Origin: Paenibacillus sp. MAHUQ-63
GTDB taxonomy: Bacteria > Bacillota > Bacilli > Paenibacillales > NBRC-103111
Direction: 5' to 3'
NCBI RefSeq assembly: GCF_028765165.1
Contig: NZ_JARADB010000004.1
Coordinates: forward strand, 434,001 to 498,000
Length of the DNA stretch: 64,000 nt
The translations under genes and the position numbers were made by a program. Shown one piece after another: positions 16,021-22,344 of this stretch (the stretch's first letter is position 1; each line of letters starts with the position of its first letter). The notes beneath the pieces were generated by a model that saw only the letters and a program-made list of their open reading frames with translations, was not told where the DNA came from and did no database searches.

Positions 16021-16314
16021 ATGGCGATAAAAGTGGATAAAGTGTTGGATGCAAAAGGTCTTGCCTGCCCGATGCCCATCGTAAGGACGAAGAAAGCTCT
16101 TGAAGAACTTAAAGCTGGTCAAGTGCTTGAAGTTCAAGCAACAGACAAGGGTTCACTAGCAGATATTCAAAGTTGGGCCAAATCAATTGGTCACCAGTAT
16201 TTAGGTTCTAATCAAGACGGAGACGTACTTCATCATTTTGTACGGAAATCAGATTCTACAGAAGTCAAAGTAGAACGTAATATCTGGAATGTCCGAATGG
16301 AAAGGTTCCATTGA
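16021..16314 (+). CDS. TusA/SirA-family sulfur carrier protein, possibly shortened
   Basis: 97 residues. The TusA signature LDAKGLACPMPIVRTKKAL contains the C-P-M-P motif (Cys about 16), followed by GQVLEVQATDKGSLADI. The protein carries persulfide sulfur between sulfurtransferases. In Bacillus sulfur clusters a TusA domain is often followed in the same protein by a rhodanese domain beginning near KYPH; here the frame runs out at NIWNVRMERFH, so the C-terminus may be a decayed junction to a lost rhodanese. The TusA domain itself looks intact. The ribosome site is AAGGAGGCG. AT-rich codon use matches the cluster. Confidence 0.8.
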   Translation: MAIKVDKVLDAKGLACPMPIVRTKKALEELKAGQVLEVQATDKGSLADIQSWAKSIGHQYLGSNQDGDVLHHFVRKSDSTEVKVERNIWNVRMERFH

Positions 16315-16344
16315 GAAGGACAACAAATAAGAAGGAAATTAGTT

Positions 16345-16742
16345 ATGAGTAGAAAAGTAGCGATTATTGCGGCAAATGGTGGTTTTTTTTGACGCTTATA
16401 AAGTATTCAATATTGCAACTGCAGCCGCGGCAACGGATGCCAATGTAGCAATCTTCTTCACCTTTGAGGGTTTGAATTTAATTCACAATAGAGCCCATAA
16501 ACAACTACCCCTTCCTACTGGAAAAGAACATTTCCAAGAAGGATTTACTAGAGCCAACGTCCCGTCCATTGAAGAACTGATTGGAATGGCAAAAGAGTGC
16601 GATTTATTGCTTGCCAAATGACAATGGATGTTATCGGACTAGAAAAAGAACATTTGTTGAGGGAACAGAGGTTGGCGGTGCAGCAACATTCTTAGATTTT
16701 GCATTTGATGCTGACGTATCTCTAGAGGAGGAACCCTTATGA
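16345..16742 (+). pseudogene. DsrE/DsrF-like sulfurtransferase, frameshifted
   Basis: The reading begins MSRKVAIIAANGG at ATG 16345 and stops after a run of eight T (16383-16390). In the next frame FDAYKVFNIATAAAATDANVAIFFTFEGLNLI continues the DsrE2-type protein until a stop at 16619. A further frame gives QMTMDVIGLEKEH, and after one more shift near 16653 VEGTEVGGAATFLDFAFDADVSL. The full protein therefore needs three frame corrections (near 16383-16390, 16612 and 16653). Such proteins (DUF1641/DsrE2 neighbours) accompany CstR-type persulfide clusters. The last frame ends at TGA 16742, overlapping the next ATG. Confidence 0.85.
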
Positions 16743-17453
16743 CAACCGTTGGACTAAAGGGAATTACTGCAGGGGAATTAACTAAAAAAGTCCTTAATAA
16801 TAAGGATTTGTTTATCTTGGATGTGCGGAATGACAGTGATTTTAATGATTGGAAGATTGAAGGTCATCATATTGAGATCATCAATGTTCCTTACTTTGAA
16901 CTTATTGACGGTGTAGATGCCGTTTTAGATAAAATTCCTGATGATAAAGAAGTATTGGTTGTTTGTACAAAAGAAGGTTCATCCGTTTTTGTAGCAGAGC
17001 AGTTGGTTGAACGAGGAAAGCATAATATTGCTTACCTAATTGGAGATATGAAGGCTTGGAGTGAGCATTTGGAGCCAGTAAAAGTTGGTGATTTAAAAGA
17101 CGGAGGCTCCATTTACCAATTCGTGCGCATTGGCAAAGGTTGTCTATAATATATGGTAGTCTCCAACGGTGAGGCTGCCGTTATTGATATTGCGAATGAC
17201 AGAAGTATTTGAGAAATTTGCAAAAGAGCATAATGCGGTTATTAAGTACACACTTGATACCCATCTTCACGCTGATCATATTTCTGGTAGTTTGAAATTA
17301 GTTCAACTTACAGGTGCCAAGTATTGGCTTCCACCAAAAGACGCAGATGAAGTGGTTTTTAACTATAACAAGCTCGATGAAAATGCGGAGATTACTGTTG
17401 AGGTATTTCAAAAATGGAAGGGTGTCGATGGAAATGTGATACAATTACAATGA
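16739..17453 (+). pseudogene. CstB-like rhodanese/metallo-beta-lactamase persulfide dioxygenase, broken and truncated
   Basis: The first part (136 codons) is a rhodanese-like domain: FILDVRNDSDFNDW, VVCTKEGSS and EPVKVGDLKDGGSIYQFVRIGKGCL. An in-frame TAA at 17147 interrupts what should continue as SYMVVSNGEAAVID, and a one-base loss near 17196 shifts the frame. Then MTEVFEKFAKEHNAVIKYTLDTHLHADHISG follows with the metal motif HLHADH at 17262-17279. The frame ends after EITVEVFQKWKGVDG, with the rest of the metallo-hydrolase domain and any second rhodanese missing. Intact relatives oxidise or transfer low-molecular-weight persulfides. The order of domains differs from S. aureus CstB, so the name marks the family, not orthology. 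Confidence 0.85.
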
Positions 17454-17457
17454 TGAT

Positions 17458-17700
17458 ATGAAGAGACGCTTGAAACGAATTGAAGGTCAGGTTCGTGGAG
17501 TTCTACGATTAATGGATGAAGAAAAACAGTGTAAAGAAGTTATTGCTCAACTTACGGCTATCCGAAATGCAGCTGATAAGGCAATTGCTCAAATTGTAGC
17601 AGAAAATCTTCAACAATGTATTGTCGAAGCGCAAGAATCTGGCGAGGATTCAAATAAGCTTGTTCAAGAGGCCATCGAATTACTAGTCAAAAGCCGTTAA
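17458..17700 (+). CDS. cstR: CstR-type persulfide-sensing repressor (CsoR/DUF156 family)
   Basis: 80 residues: KRRLKRIEGQVRGVLRLM, Cys25 (KQCKEV) and Cys54 (LQQC) 29 residues apart as in CstR (Cys31/Cys60). The position four before Cys54, where copper-binding CsoR has His, is Asn, which argues for a persulfide sensor and against a copper sensor. The frame continues upstream as YNYNDDM without a start, so the natural N-terminus seems to have been lost. ATG 17458 lies five bases after the stop of the broken upstream gene and has no clear ribosome site; translation may depend on coupling. Its regulated genes 15842-17453 are mostly decayed. Confidence 0.85.
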   Translation: MKRRLKRIEGQVRGVLRLMDEEKQCKEVIAQLTAIRNAADKAIAQIVAENLQQCIVEAQESGEDSNKLVQEAIELLVKSR

Positions 17701-17715
17701 TCGTAAGGAGAATGT

Positions 17716-18108
17716 ATGACTATGGATTCATCTAATTGGGGTTTAATTATTATTATAGTGCTGATTTCTTTGTTTTTCTTTGTTCGATTAGCGCCATTGA
17801 AGGGGCTAAAAAACTTAAATGCAAATGACTTTCAAATGGCTATTGAGAGCAGTTCAAATAAAATATTGATTGATGTTAGGGAAAAAACTGAATTCAAGAA
17901 TGGATATATTCCAAACGCAGTGAACATCCCATTATCCGAACTAAAGGGAAGAATTAACGACATACCTAAAAATAAGGATGTATTCCTGTATTGCCAAAGT
18001 GGAATGAGAAGTAAACAGGCGGCTTCAATCTTAAAGAAGAATGGTTTTGCTGAACTAAACCAGCTGCAAGGCGGTATCCTTTCTTGGAGAGGGAAAATCA
18101 AGAACTAA
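17716..18108 (+). CDS. membrane-anchored rhodanese (thiosulfate sulfurtransferase-like)
   Basis: 130 residues. One N-terminal membrane helix (WGLIIIIVLISLFFFVRLAPL, about 8-28) is followed by a single rhodanese domain: ILIDVREKTEFKNGYIPNAVNIP (about 51-73), active-site loop CQSGMRS (Cys about 94) and GFAELNQLQGGILSW. Sequence and length agree with intact YqhL-like membrane rhodaneses of Bacilli. The active-site loop C-x-x-G-x-R fits sulfane-sulfur transfer. AAGGAG is six bases before ATG 17716. It is the only intact rhodanese left in the cluster. Confidence 0.88.
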   Translation: MTMDSSNWGLIIIIVLISLFFFVRLAPLKGLKNLNANDFQMAIESSSNKILIDVREKTEFKNGYIPNAVNIPLSELKGRINDIPKNKDVFLYCQSGMRSKQAASILKKNGFAELNQLQGGILSWRGKIKN

Positions 18109-18169
18109 GAGTTCCGAGATCATGCTTTTCTGATTTATGGATATCCTATATCAAATTCGAATTAATGAT

Positions 18170-18205
18170 TTGACATATTGCAAATTTATAATATATAATA
18201 TCGAT
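18170..18205 (+). promoter_or_regulatory. sigma-A promoter giving an apparently leaderless arsR-family mRNA
   Basis: -35 TTGACA (18170-18175) and -10 TATAAT (18194-18199) have an 18-bp spacer. Only ATCGAT separates the -10 from ATG 18206, so the expected transcription start falls on or next to the start codon. No ribosome site is present for any in-frame start. Confidence 0.75.
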
Positions 18206-18505
18206 ATGACCAACCCAATTGAGATTTTTAAGGCACTCTCCAATGAAGCGCGTATTCAGATTTTGGAATGGCTGAAAGATCCAACAACCCATTTTTCTCC
18301 CCAGGAAGGGGCTGATCTTCTTACAGTTGGGGTATGTGTAAGTCAAATTACCGAAAAATTAAAAATGAATCAGTCTACGGCCTCCCAATATCTCTCCATG
18401 CTTCAAAGAGCAGGACTGGTCCATGCAACACGGTTAGGGAAATGGACGTACTACAGAAGGAATGAAGATGCGATTAAAGAAATAGGGCAATTCCTTCAAA
18501 AATAA
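18206..18505 (+). CDS. ArsR-family winged-helix transcriptional regulator
   Basis: 99 residues: PIEIFKALSNEARIQILEWL (helix 1-2), VCVSQITEKLKMNQSTASQYLSMLQRAGLV (recognition helix region about 46-75) and GKWTYYRRNEDAI (wing). This is a full ArsR fold; the only cysteine is the one in GVCVSQI, so a two-cysteine metal or persulfide switch is not evident. Relatives with the PQEG insertion occur next to oxidoreductase genes in Bacilli. An in-frame ATG at 18137 would add 23 residues but lies upstream of the best promoter. The alcohol dehydrogenase at 18859 is the likely target, and the 40-bp repeats between may be operators. Confidence 0.85.
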   Translation: MTNPIEIFKALSNEARIQILEWLKDPTTHFSPQEGADLLTVGVCVSQITEKLKMNQSTASQYLSMLQRAGLVHATRLGKWTYYRRNEDAIKEIGQFLQK

Positions 18506-18521
18506 CTTAGCTAGGAAACAG

Positions 18522-18548
18522 AACTGAATTCAATTAGAATTCAGTTTT
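18522..18548 (+). terminator. terminator after the ArsR gene
   Basis: AACTGAATTC (18522-18531) and GAATTCAGTT (18537-18546) form a perfect 10-bp stem with loop AATTA, followed by TTCC. The T-tract is short but the position, 16 bp after the stop, is right. Confidence 0.65.
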
Positions 18549-18561
18549 CCTAAAAAGCATT

Positions 18562-18663
18562 ATATCGACACTTTGCAATATGTAAATTTTTTTATTTAAA
18601 CATATCGACACTTTACAATATATGAATTTTTTTATTTAAAATATCGACATTTCTAAATATTGG
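18562..18663. repeat. tandem direct repeats of about 40 bp
   Basis: Two near-identical units begin ATATCGACACTTT at 18562 and 18602 and contain AATTTTTTTATTTAAA; a third, partial unit starts ATATCGACATTT at 18641. Period is 40 then 39 bp. Unit 1 carries TTTGCAATATGT, which also occurs (inverted) inside the ArsR promoter at 18170-18205. Likely regulator-binding array upstream of the dehydrogenase gene. Confidence 0.7.
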
Positions 18664-18691
18664 TATATGAGTTAAAGGAGGTGAGTTGTGA

Positions 18692-18757
18692 TTGTTAAAA
18701 TGTAATTGCAGAACCGCCGGTTATGACTTGCAAACTACTAAGATGTTTATTTGTTAA
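18692..18757 (+). CDS. possible 21-residue cysteine-containing leader peptide
   Basis: A strong AAAGGAGGTGAG (18674-18684) has no long gene behind it. From TTG 18692 a 21-residue frame reads LLKCNCRTAGYDLQTTKMFIC. An alternative GTG 18688 would give only five codons. The frame ends inside the palindrome ATGTTTA-TTTGT-TAAACAT (18743-18761). It could be a translated leader of the alcohol dehydrogenase mRNA or a relic. The rest of 18758-18858 holds no gene I can support. Confidence 0.3.
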   Translation: MLKCNCRTAGYDLQTTKMFIC

Positions 18758-18761
18758 ACAT
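18743..18761. promoter_or_regulatory. palindrome upstream of the alcohol dehydrogenase
   Basis: Perfect 7-bp arms ATGTTTA and TAAACAT with a five-base centre TTTGT, about 100 bp before the dehydrogenase start. It looks like an operator; the binding protein is unknown. Confidence 0.45.
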
Positions 18762-18858
18762 GACAGCTCCGCATTTTTGGTATAACTCTGACGCTTTGAT
18801 TAAAGAAATACTATGAATTTTTAAATAAAATAATTTTTATGGAGAGAGGTAAACGAAT

Positions 18859-20025
18859 ATGGAAAACTTTGAATTTCAAAACCCGACTAAGCTTTTATTT
18901 GGAAAAGGTCAAGTTAGCAGCTTGAAAAAAGAAATTCCTGCCTATGGAAAACGCATCTTGTTAGTGTACGGTGGCGGCAGTATTAAAAAAAATGAACTTT
19001 ACGATAAAGTAATCAGTGAACTGAAAGAAATTGACGCCTATGTCATTGAGCTAGCAGGAGTTGAGCCGAATCCACGACTTACGACCGTTAAAAAAGGAAT
19101 TAGCCTCATCAGAGAAAATAAGCTGGATTTTATTCTTGCAGTTGGCGGCGGTAGCGTCATCGATTGTGCTAAAGCAATTGCCGCGGGTGTGCCATACGAT
19201 GGCGACGTATGGGATATCGTGACTAGTAAGGTGAAGGCTCCGTCTAATTCAACACCGATTGGCACAGTTATAACAATAGCGGGAACGGGTTCAGAGATGA
19301 ACGGAAATTCCGTCATTACGAATTGGGAAACGAATACGAAAGCTTTTTTCAATTCCAGCTATGTGCTACCCAGATTCAGTGTTCTAGATCCAGAGCTTAC
19401 AGTCTCTGTACCTCGGGAGCAAACGGTGTATGGCACTGTTGATATGATGTCCCATGTCTTCGAACAGTATTTTCATGGTTCGAGCAATGCACCTCTTCAG
19501 GAAAGGATCGGTGAAGCCATTCTTCGTACCGTTATCGAGACGGCGCCTAAACTTGTGAACGATTTAAACAACTACGACTACCGTGAAGTCATGTTATTAA
19601 ATGGAACCTTGGCGTTAAACGGGTTAACTGGAATGGGTGTCAATCCGGATTGGGCGACGCACCTTATCGAACATGCCGTATCGGCTGTCCATGACATACC
19701 ACATGGTGGGGGAATCGCGATAATTGCACCGCATTGGATGGAACATGTCGCAGCCATGCGGCCAGAGAAAGTCGCACAGCTAGGTGTTCGGGTATTCGAT
19801 TTAGACCCGATAGGAAAAACGGATGCTCAATTGGCTAAAGAAGCGATCCAGTCTCTCAGGGATTTCTGGGCATCCATTGGAGCTCCTACGAAGCTATCGG
19901 ACTATGGAATAGATGATCAGGAAATTGAGTTGATGACGGAAAGAGCTATGCTCGCCGAACAAATTGGTAACTATGTTCCTCTTACAAAAGAAGACGTCAG
20001 AAAGATATTGAGAAATTCTTTATAA
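18859..20025 (+). CDS. iron-containing alcohol dehydrogenase (YqhD/butanol dehydrogenase type)
   Basis: 388 residues, the usual length of the group III dehydrogenases. The N-terminus FEFQNPTKLLFGKG is typical of YqhD/BdhA. The NAD(P) site AVGGGSVIDCAKAIA is at about 94-108, and the metal ligands are visible in VDMMSHVFEQ (Asp and His, about 194-203) and LIEHAVSAVHDIPHGGG (two His). The enzyme reduces aldehydes to alcohols, usually with NADPH. GGAGAGAGGTAAACG precedes ATG. The upstream ArsR gene, repeats and palindrome suggest inducible expression, possibly by reactive aldehydes, as known for YqhD-type enzymes. Confidence 0.93.
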   Translation: MENFEFQNPTKLLFGKGQVSSLKKEIPAYGKRILLVYGGGSIKKNELYDKVISELKEIDAYVIELAGVEPNPRLTTVKKGISLIRENKLDFILAVGGGSVIDCAKAIAAGVPYDGDVWDIVTSKVKAPSNSTPIGTVITIAGTGSEMNGNSVITNWETNTKAFFNSSYVLPRFSVLDPELTVSVPREQTVYGTVDMMSHVFEQYFHGSSNAPLQERIGEAILRTVIETAPKLVNDLNNYDYREVMLLNGTLALNGLTGMGVNPDWATHLIEHAVSAVHDIPHGGGIAIIAPHWMEHVAAMRPEKVAQLGVRVFDLDPIGKTDAQLAKEAIQSLRDFWASIGAPTKLSDYGIDDQEIELMTERAMLAEQIGNYVPLTKEDVRKILRNSL

Positions 20026-20039
20026 TGTATTATTAAGAG

Positions 20040-20069
20040 GGGCTGTCTCGATGAGAGACAGCCCTTTTT
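20040..20069 (+). terminator. strong rho-independent terminator
   Basis: GGGCTGTCTC/GAGACAGCCC with loop GATGA and TTTTT, 14 bp after the dehydrogenase stop. Confidence 0.95.
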
Positions 20070-20384
20070 GCAGTCAACTTGACATGAACCGATTTAGTGA
20101 AATCGACAAGCATCGAAGGCTGACGGCAAACGGACCCGCTCTATATTTCATTAACCGAATTTTTTAAAAGAGTTAAATCAAGTAATAAGACGCGGCTGCT
20201 GACATGGATCGGCAGCCGCGTTATACTGAGTGGCAACTTAATTTTAGTGCTCTATGTCAGCCCAATAACCAGAGCACAACTCGCCGCGCTGTGCTCCGGT
20301 ATCGTTAAGTTTAGCAATTCGTTTCGTAACTTTTCCTAAGTACAGATGTATGAAAGTAAAAGACTGTTAGGAGGTTGAAACGTA
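20070..20384. other. intergenic stretch with three inverted repeats
   Basis: No gene is supported here; a 27-codon frame from 20084 (MNRFSEIDKHRR...) lacks a ribosome site. A GC-rich hairpin ACGCGGCTGC/GCAGCCGCGT lies at 20190-20221 without a T-tract. GTGCTCT (20247-20253) can pair with AGAGCAC (20271-20277), while the overlapping GAGCACA (20272-20278) can pair with TGTGCTC (20290-20296), two mutually exclusive hairpins upstream of the small membrane protein gene. Confidence 0.5.
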
Positions 20385-20585
20385 ATGGGCTTTCTCGGCA
20401 TTTTTCTTGTTATTTGCGGATTGTTGATGCTATTCAAGCCTTCAATGATTTGGAATGTTACGGAAAGTTGGAAATCCAACGATGCGACAGAGCCTTCTAG
20501 TTTGTATGTATGGTCAACTCGCTTTGGTGGCGTGATGGTTACAATGGTAGGGTTGGCGTGTTTAATGGTGAAATGGGTTTTATAA
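20385..20585 (+). CDS. DUF6199-like small membrane protein
   Basis: 66 residues with two membrane segments (about 2-18 and 46-65). The middle WNVTESWKSNDATEPSSLYVWSTRFGG matches the signature of the DUF6199 family (W-x-x-T-E-x-W-K-S-x-x-A-x-E-P-S-x-x-Y). The function is unknown. GTTAGGAGGTTGAAACGTA precedes ATG. It stands alone, with possible alternative hairpins in its leader. Confidence 0.75.
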   Translation: MGFLGIFLVICGLLMLFKPSMIWNVTESWKSNDATEPSSLYVWSTRFGGVMVTMVGLACLMVKWVL

Positions 20586-20680
20586 ATTGTAGTGAAGAGT
20601 CACAGAATAAAGTTCTTGTCATCCGACCAATAAATATTCGGTTATAATGATACAATGTTGGCTAAAAAGAAGAGGTAGAG

Positions 20681-21457
20681 GTGATTGGATTGCGTAAAGT
20701 TGCGGCTGTAACAGGCGGCGGACAAGGCATAGGGAGAGCCATCGCGGTTGCCTTTGCCCGGGAAGGGTATGGCATTTCCATTGCGGATGTTCATGAAGAT
20801 GCCGGGATGGAAACACTTGAGCTTCTGCGTCCTTATACGAATGACGCGAAATACATGAAAGTTGACGTGGCGAACGAGGCGGAAGTAAGTCAATGGATGC
20901 AGCGCACAGCTTCGGATTTAGGCGGCATCGATGTATTGGTTAATAATGCCGGAATTATGCATAACGCGGATGTATTGGATCTAACCGCCGAACAATTCAA
21001 CCGGGTTATTTCCGTTAATTTGGGAGGCGCTTTCCTCTGCTCTCAAGCTGCTGCACGCCTCATGAAAGAGCAGAAGAGGGGAGGCGCAATCATAAACCTA
21101 TCATCCACAAGGGCTGTGATGTCGGAACCCAACACCGAAGCGTACTCCGCCTCCAAAGGCGGGATCTCCGCGCTGACCCATGCGATGGCGATAAGTTTAG
21201 GCGGCTATGGTATTCGCGTCAATGCAATTTCTCCCGGTTGGATAGAAGTCAGAGATTGGCATTATAACTCGCCCAAGGGCAGTATCGTTCATTCCGAGAC
21301 AGATAAAAGCCAGCATCCTGTTGGCCGGGTAGGCAAGCCGGAAGACATTGCTGCCGCTTGCCTCTATTTAGCCAGTGAGCAGGCAGGCTTCATTACTGGT
21401 CAGAATCTGACCATCGACGGCGGGATGACAGTGAAAATGATATACGACGAAGAATAG
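20681..21457 (+). CDS. short-chain dehydrogenase/reductase (glucose 1-dehydrogenase-like)
   Basis: 258-residue classical SDR. The cofactor motif TGGGQGIG (about 11-18), NNAGIM (about 88-93), the catalytic Ser-Tyr-Lys as NLSS...YSASKGG (Tyr about 156, Lys about 160), and the C-terminal ITGQNLTIDGGMTVKMIY are all present. Asp in the position after beta-2 (ISIADVHED) favours NAD. The substrate is not identifiable; the family covers sugars, steroids and 3-oxoacyl carriers. The start is GTG 20681 (AGAGGT upstream) or TTG 20690 (GAGGTGAT upstream). The gene converges with the thioesterase gene on the other strand. Confidence 0.88.
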   Translation: MIGLRKVAAVTGGGQGIGRAIAVAFAREGYGISIADVHEDAGMETLELLRPYTNDAKYMKVDVANEAEVSQWMQRTASDLGGIDVLVNNAGIMHNADVLDLTAEQFNRVISVNLGGAFLCSQAAARLMKEQKRGGAIINLSSTRAVMSEPNTEAYSASKGGISALTHAMAISLGGYGIRVNAISPGWIEVRDWHYNSPKGSIVHSETDKSQHPVGRVGKPEDIAAACLYLASEQAGFITGQNLTIDGGMTVKMIYDEE

Positions 21458-21469
21458 CGGGCTGTTGGC

Positions 21470-21925
21470 TTATCTTTTCTCTACAATGGCAACCGTACAC
21501 CGTGAAATGCAGATGAGCTGATCGTTCTCGTCGGTGATGCGAATGTCCCAGACCATCGTTCTTCGGCCTATATGAATCGGGGTGGCGGTAGCCGTGACCA
21601 TCCCGTCCCGCTTGCTCCTAAGATGGTTGGCGTTAATTTCGAGGCCGACAGCAGCGTATTTATTTTTCTCGGCAATATTGAGTTCCGAGGCAATGGAAGC
21701 GGCGGTTTCGGCCAAAAGCACGGAAGCGCCGCCATGCAAAATGCCCGCCGGTTGATGGGTGGACGGTCCGACCGCCATGGACATGACGACGCGATCGGCT
21801 GAAAGTTCAACGAAATCAATGCCCAGCGCATGAATGGCAGTATCCTGGCTGCGTGATTTCATAAAGGCGATGAATGAATCTCTGTCCATGCCGTAAGCTT
21901 TGTAGATGTCCTCAGCGACAATCAT
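21470..21925 (-). CDS. hotdog-fold thioesterase (PaaI/YuxO-like)
   Basis: 151 residues. The hotdog core contains QPAGILHGGASVLLAETAAS (about 59-78), the H-G-G-x-x-x-x-L-A-E-x-A-A pattern of PaaI/MenI acyl-CoA thioesterases, and GLEINANHLRS. The catalytic acid is the Glu in LAETA. Such enzymes hydrolyse aryl- or acyl-CoA; MenI (1,4-dihydroxy-2-naphthoyl-CoA hydrolase) is an option, but no menaquinone genes are nearby. Minus-strand GGAGGATATTCC precedes ATG. The stop lies 12 bp from the end of the convergent SDR gene. Confidence 0.9.
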   Translation of the reverse strand: MIVAEDIYKAYGMDRDSFIAFMKSRSQDTAIHALGIDFVELSADRVVMSMAVGPSTHQPAGILHGGASVLLAETAASIASELNIAEKNKYAAVGLEINANHLRSKRDGMVTATATPIHIGRRTMVWDIRITDENDQLICISRCTVAIVEKR

Positions 21926-22090
21926 GGAATATCCTCCTCCGGTATTGGTATGCTTCCTAATTCTACTATACGTACTTGTTGCTCATGGTTAGAAGTTGAA
22001 GTTAGAGTCTTTCCCCGCCAAATGGACAGGTATGAATAACCAGTATGAATTAGGAAAACCTATCCCCAACTGAATAAGGAGGTGGGCAGG

Positions 22091-22234
22091 ATGCAGGATG
22101 AAATTGATCGCACATGGAGCACTCAACGGGAAATAACGGCACGAACAGCGGAAACAGAGAATGATCAAGATTATGATTTGATTCGGGCCTACGCCGATCA
22201 ATTAAATGGCGAATTGGATAGCCCGGAAGAATAA
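22091..22234 (+). CDS. 47-residue hypothetical protein
   Basis: ATG 22091 follows AAGGAGGTGGGCAGG, a strong ribosome site with good spacing. The 47-residue product begins MQDEIDRTWSTQREITARTA and ends NGELDSPEE; it is acidic and probably helical. I recognise no family. The ribosome site and the ordered, charged composition are the reasons for calling it. Confidence 0.55.
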   Translation: MQDEIDRTWSTQREITARTAETENDQDYDLIRAYADQLNGELDSPEE

Positions 22235-22344
22235 CATCATCTAGTTATTGTTCCAGCTTATCGCTATACGTCGTGTTATAGCTGCATAACCTCTCATCGA
22301 TTAACAAATAATACCGTTGATATGATAAGGGGGGTATATAATCG

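Noticed and set aside
18562..18663. Possible CRISPR array
   Set aside because: Units are directly adjacent tandem copies without distinct spacers, and no cas genes are present.
20084..20167. 27-codon frame MNRFSEIDKHRR..., loosely like the N-terminus of Fic-type proteins
   Set aside because: No ribosome site, no Fic core motif nearby, and the similarity is too weak for a pseudogene call.
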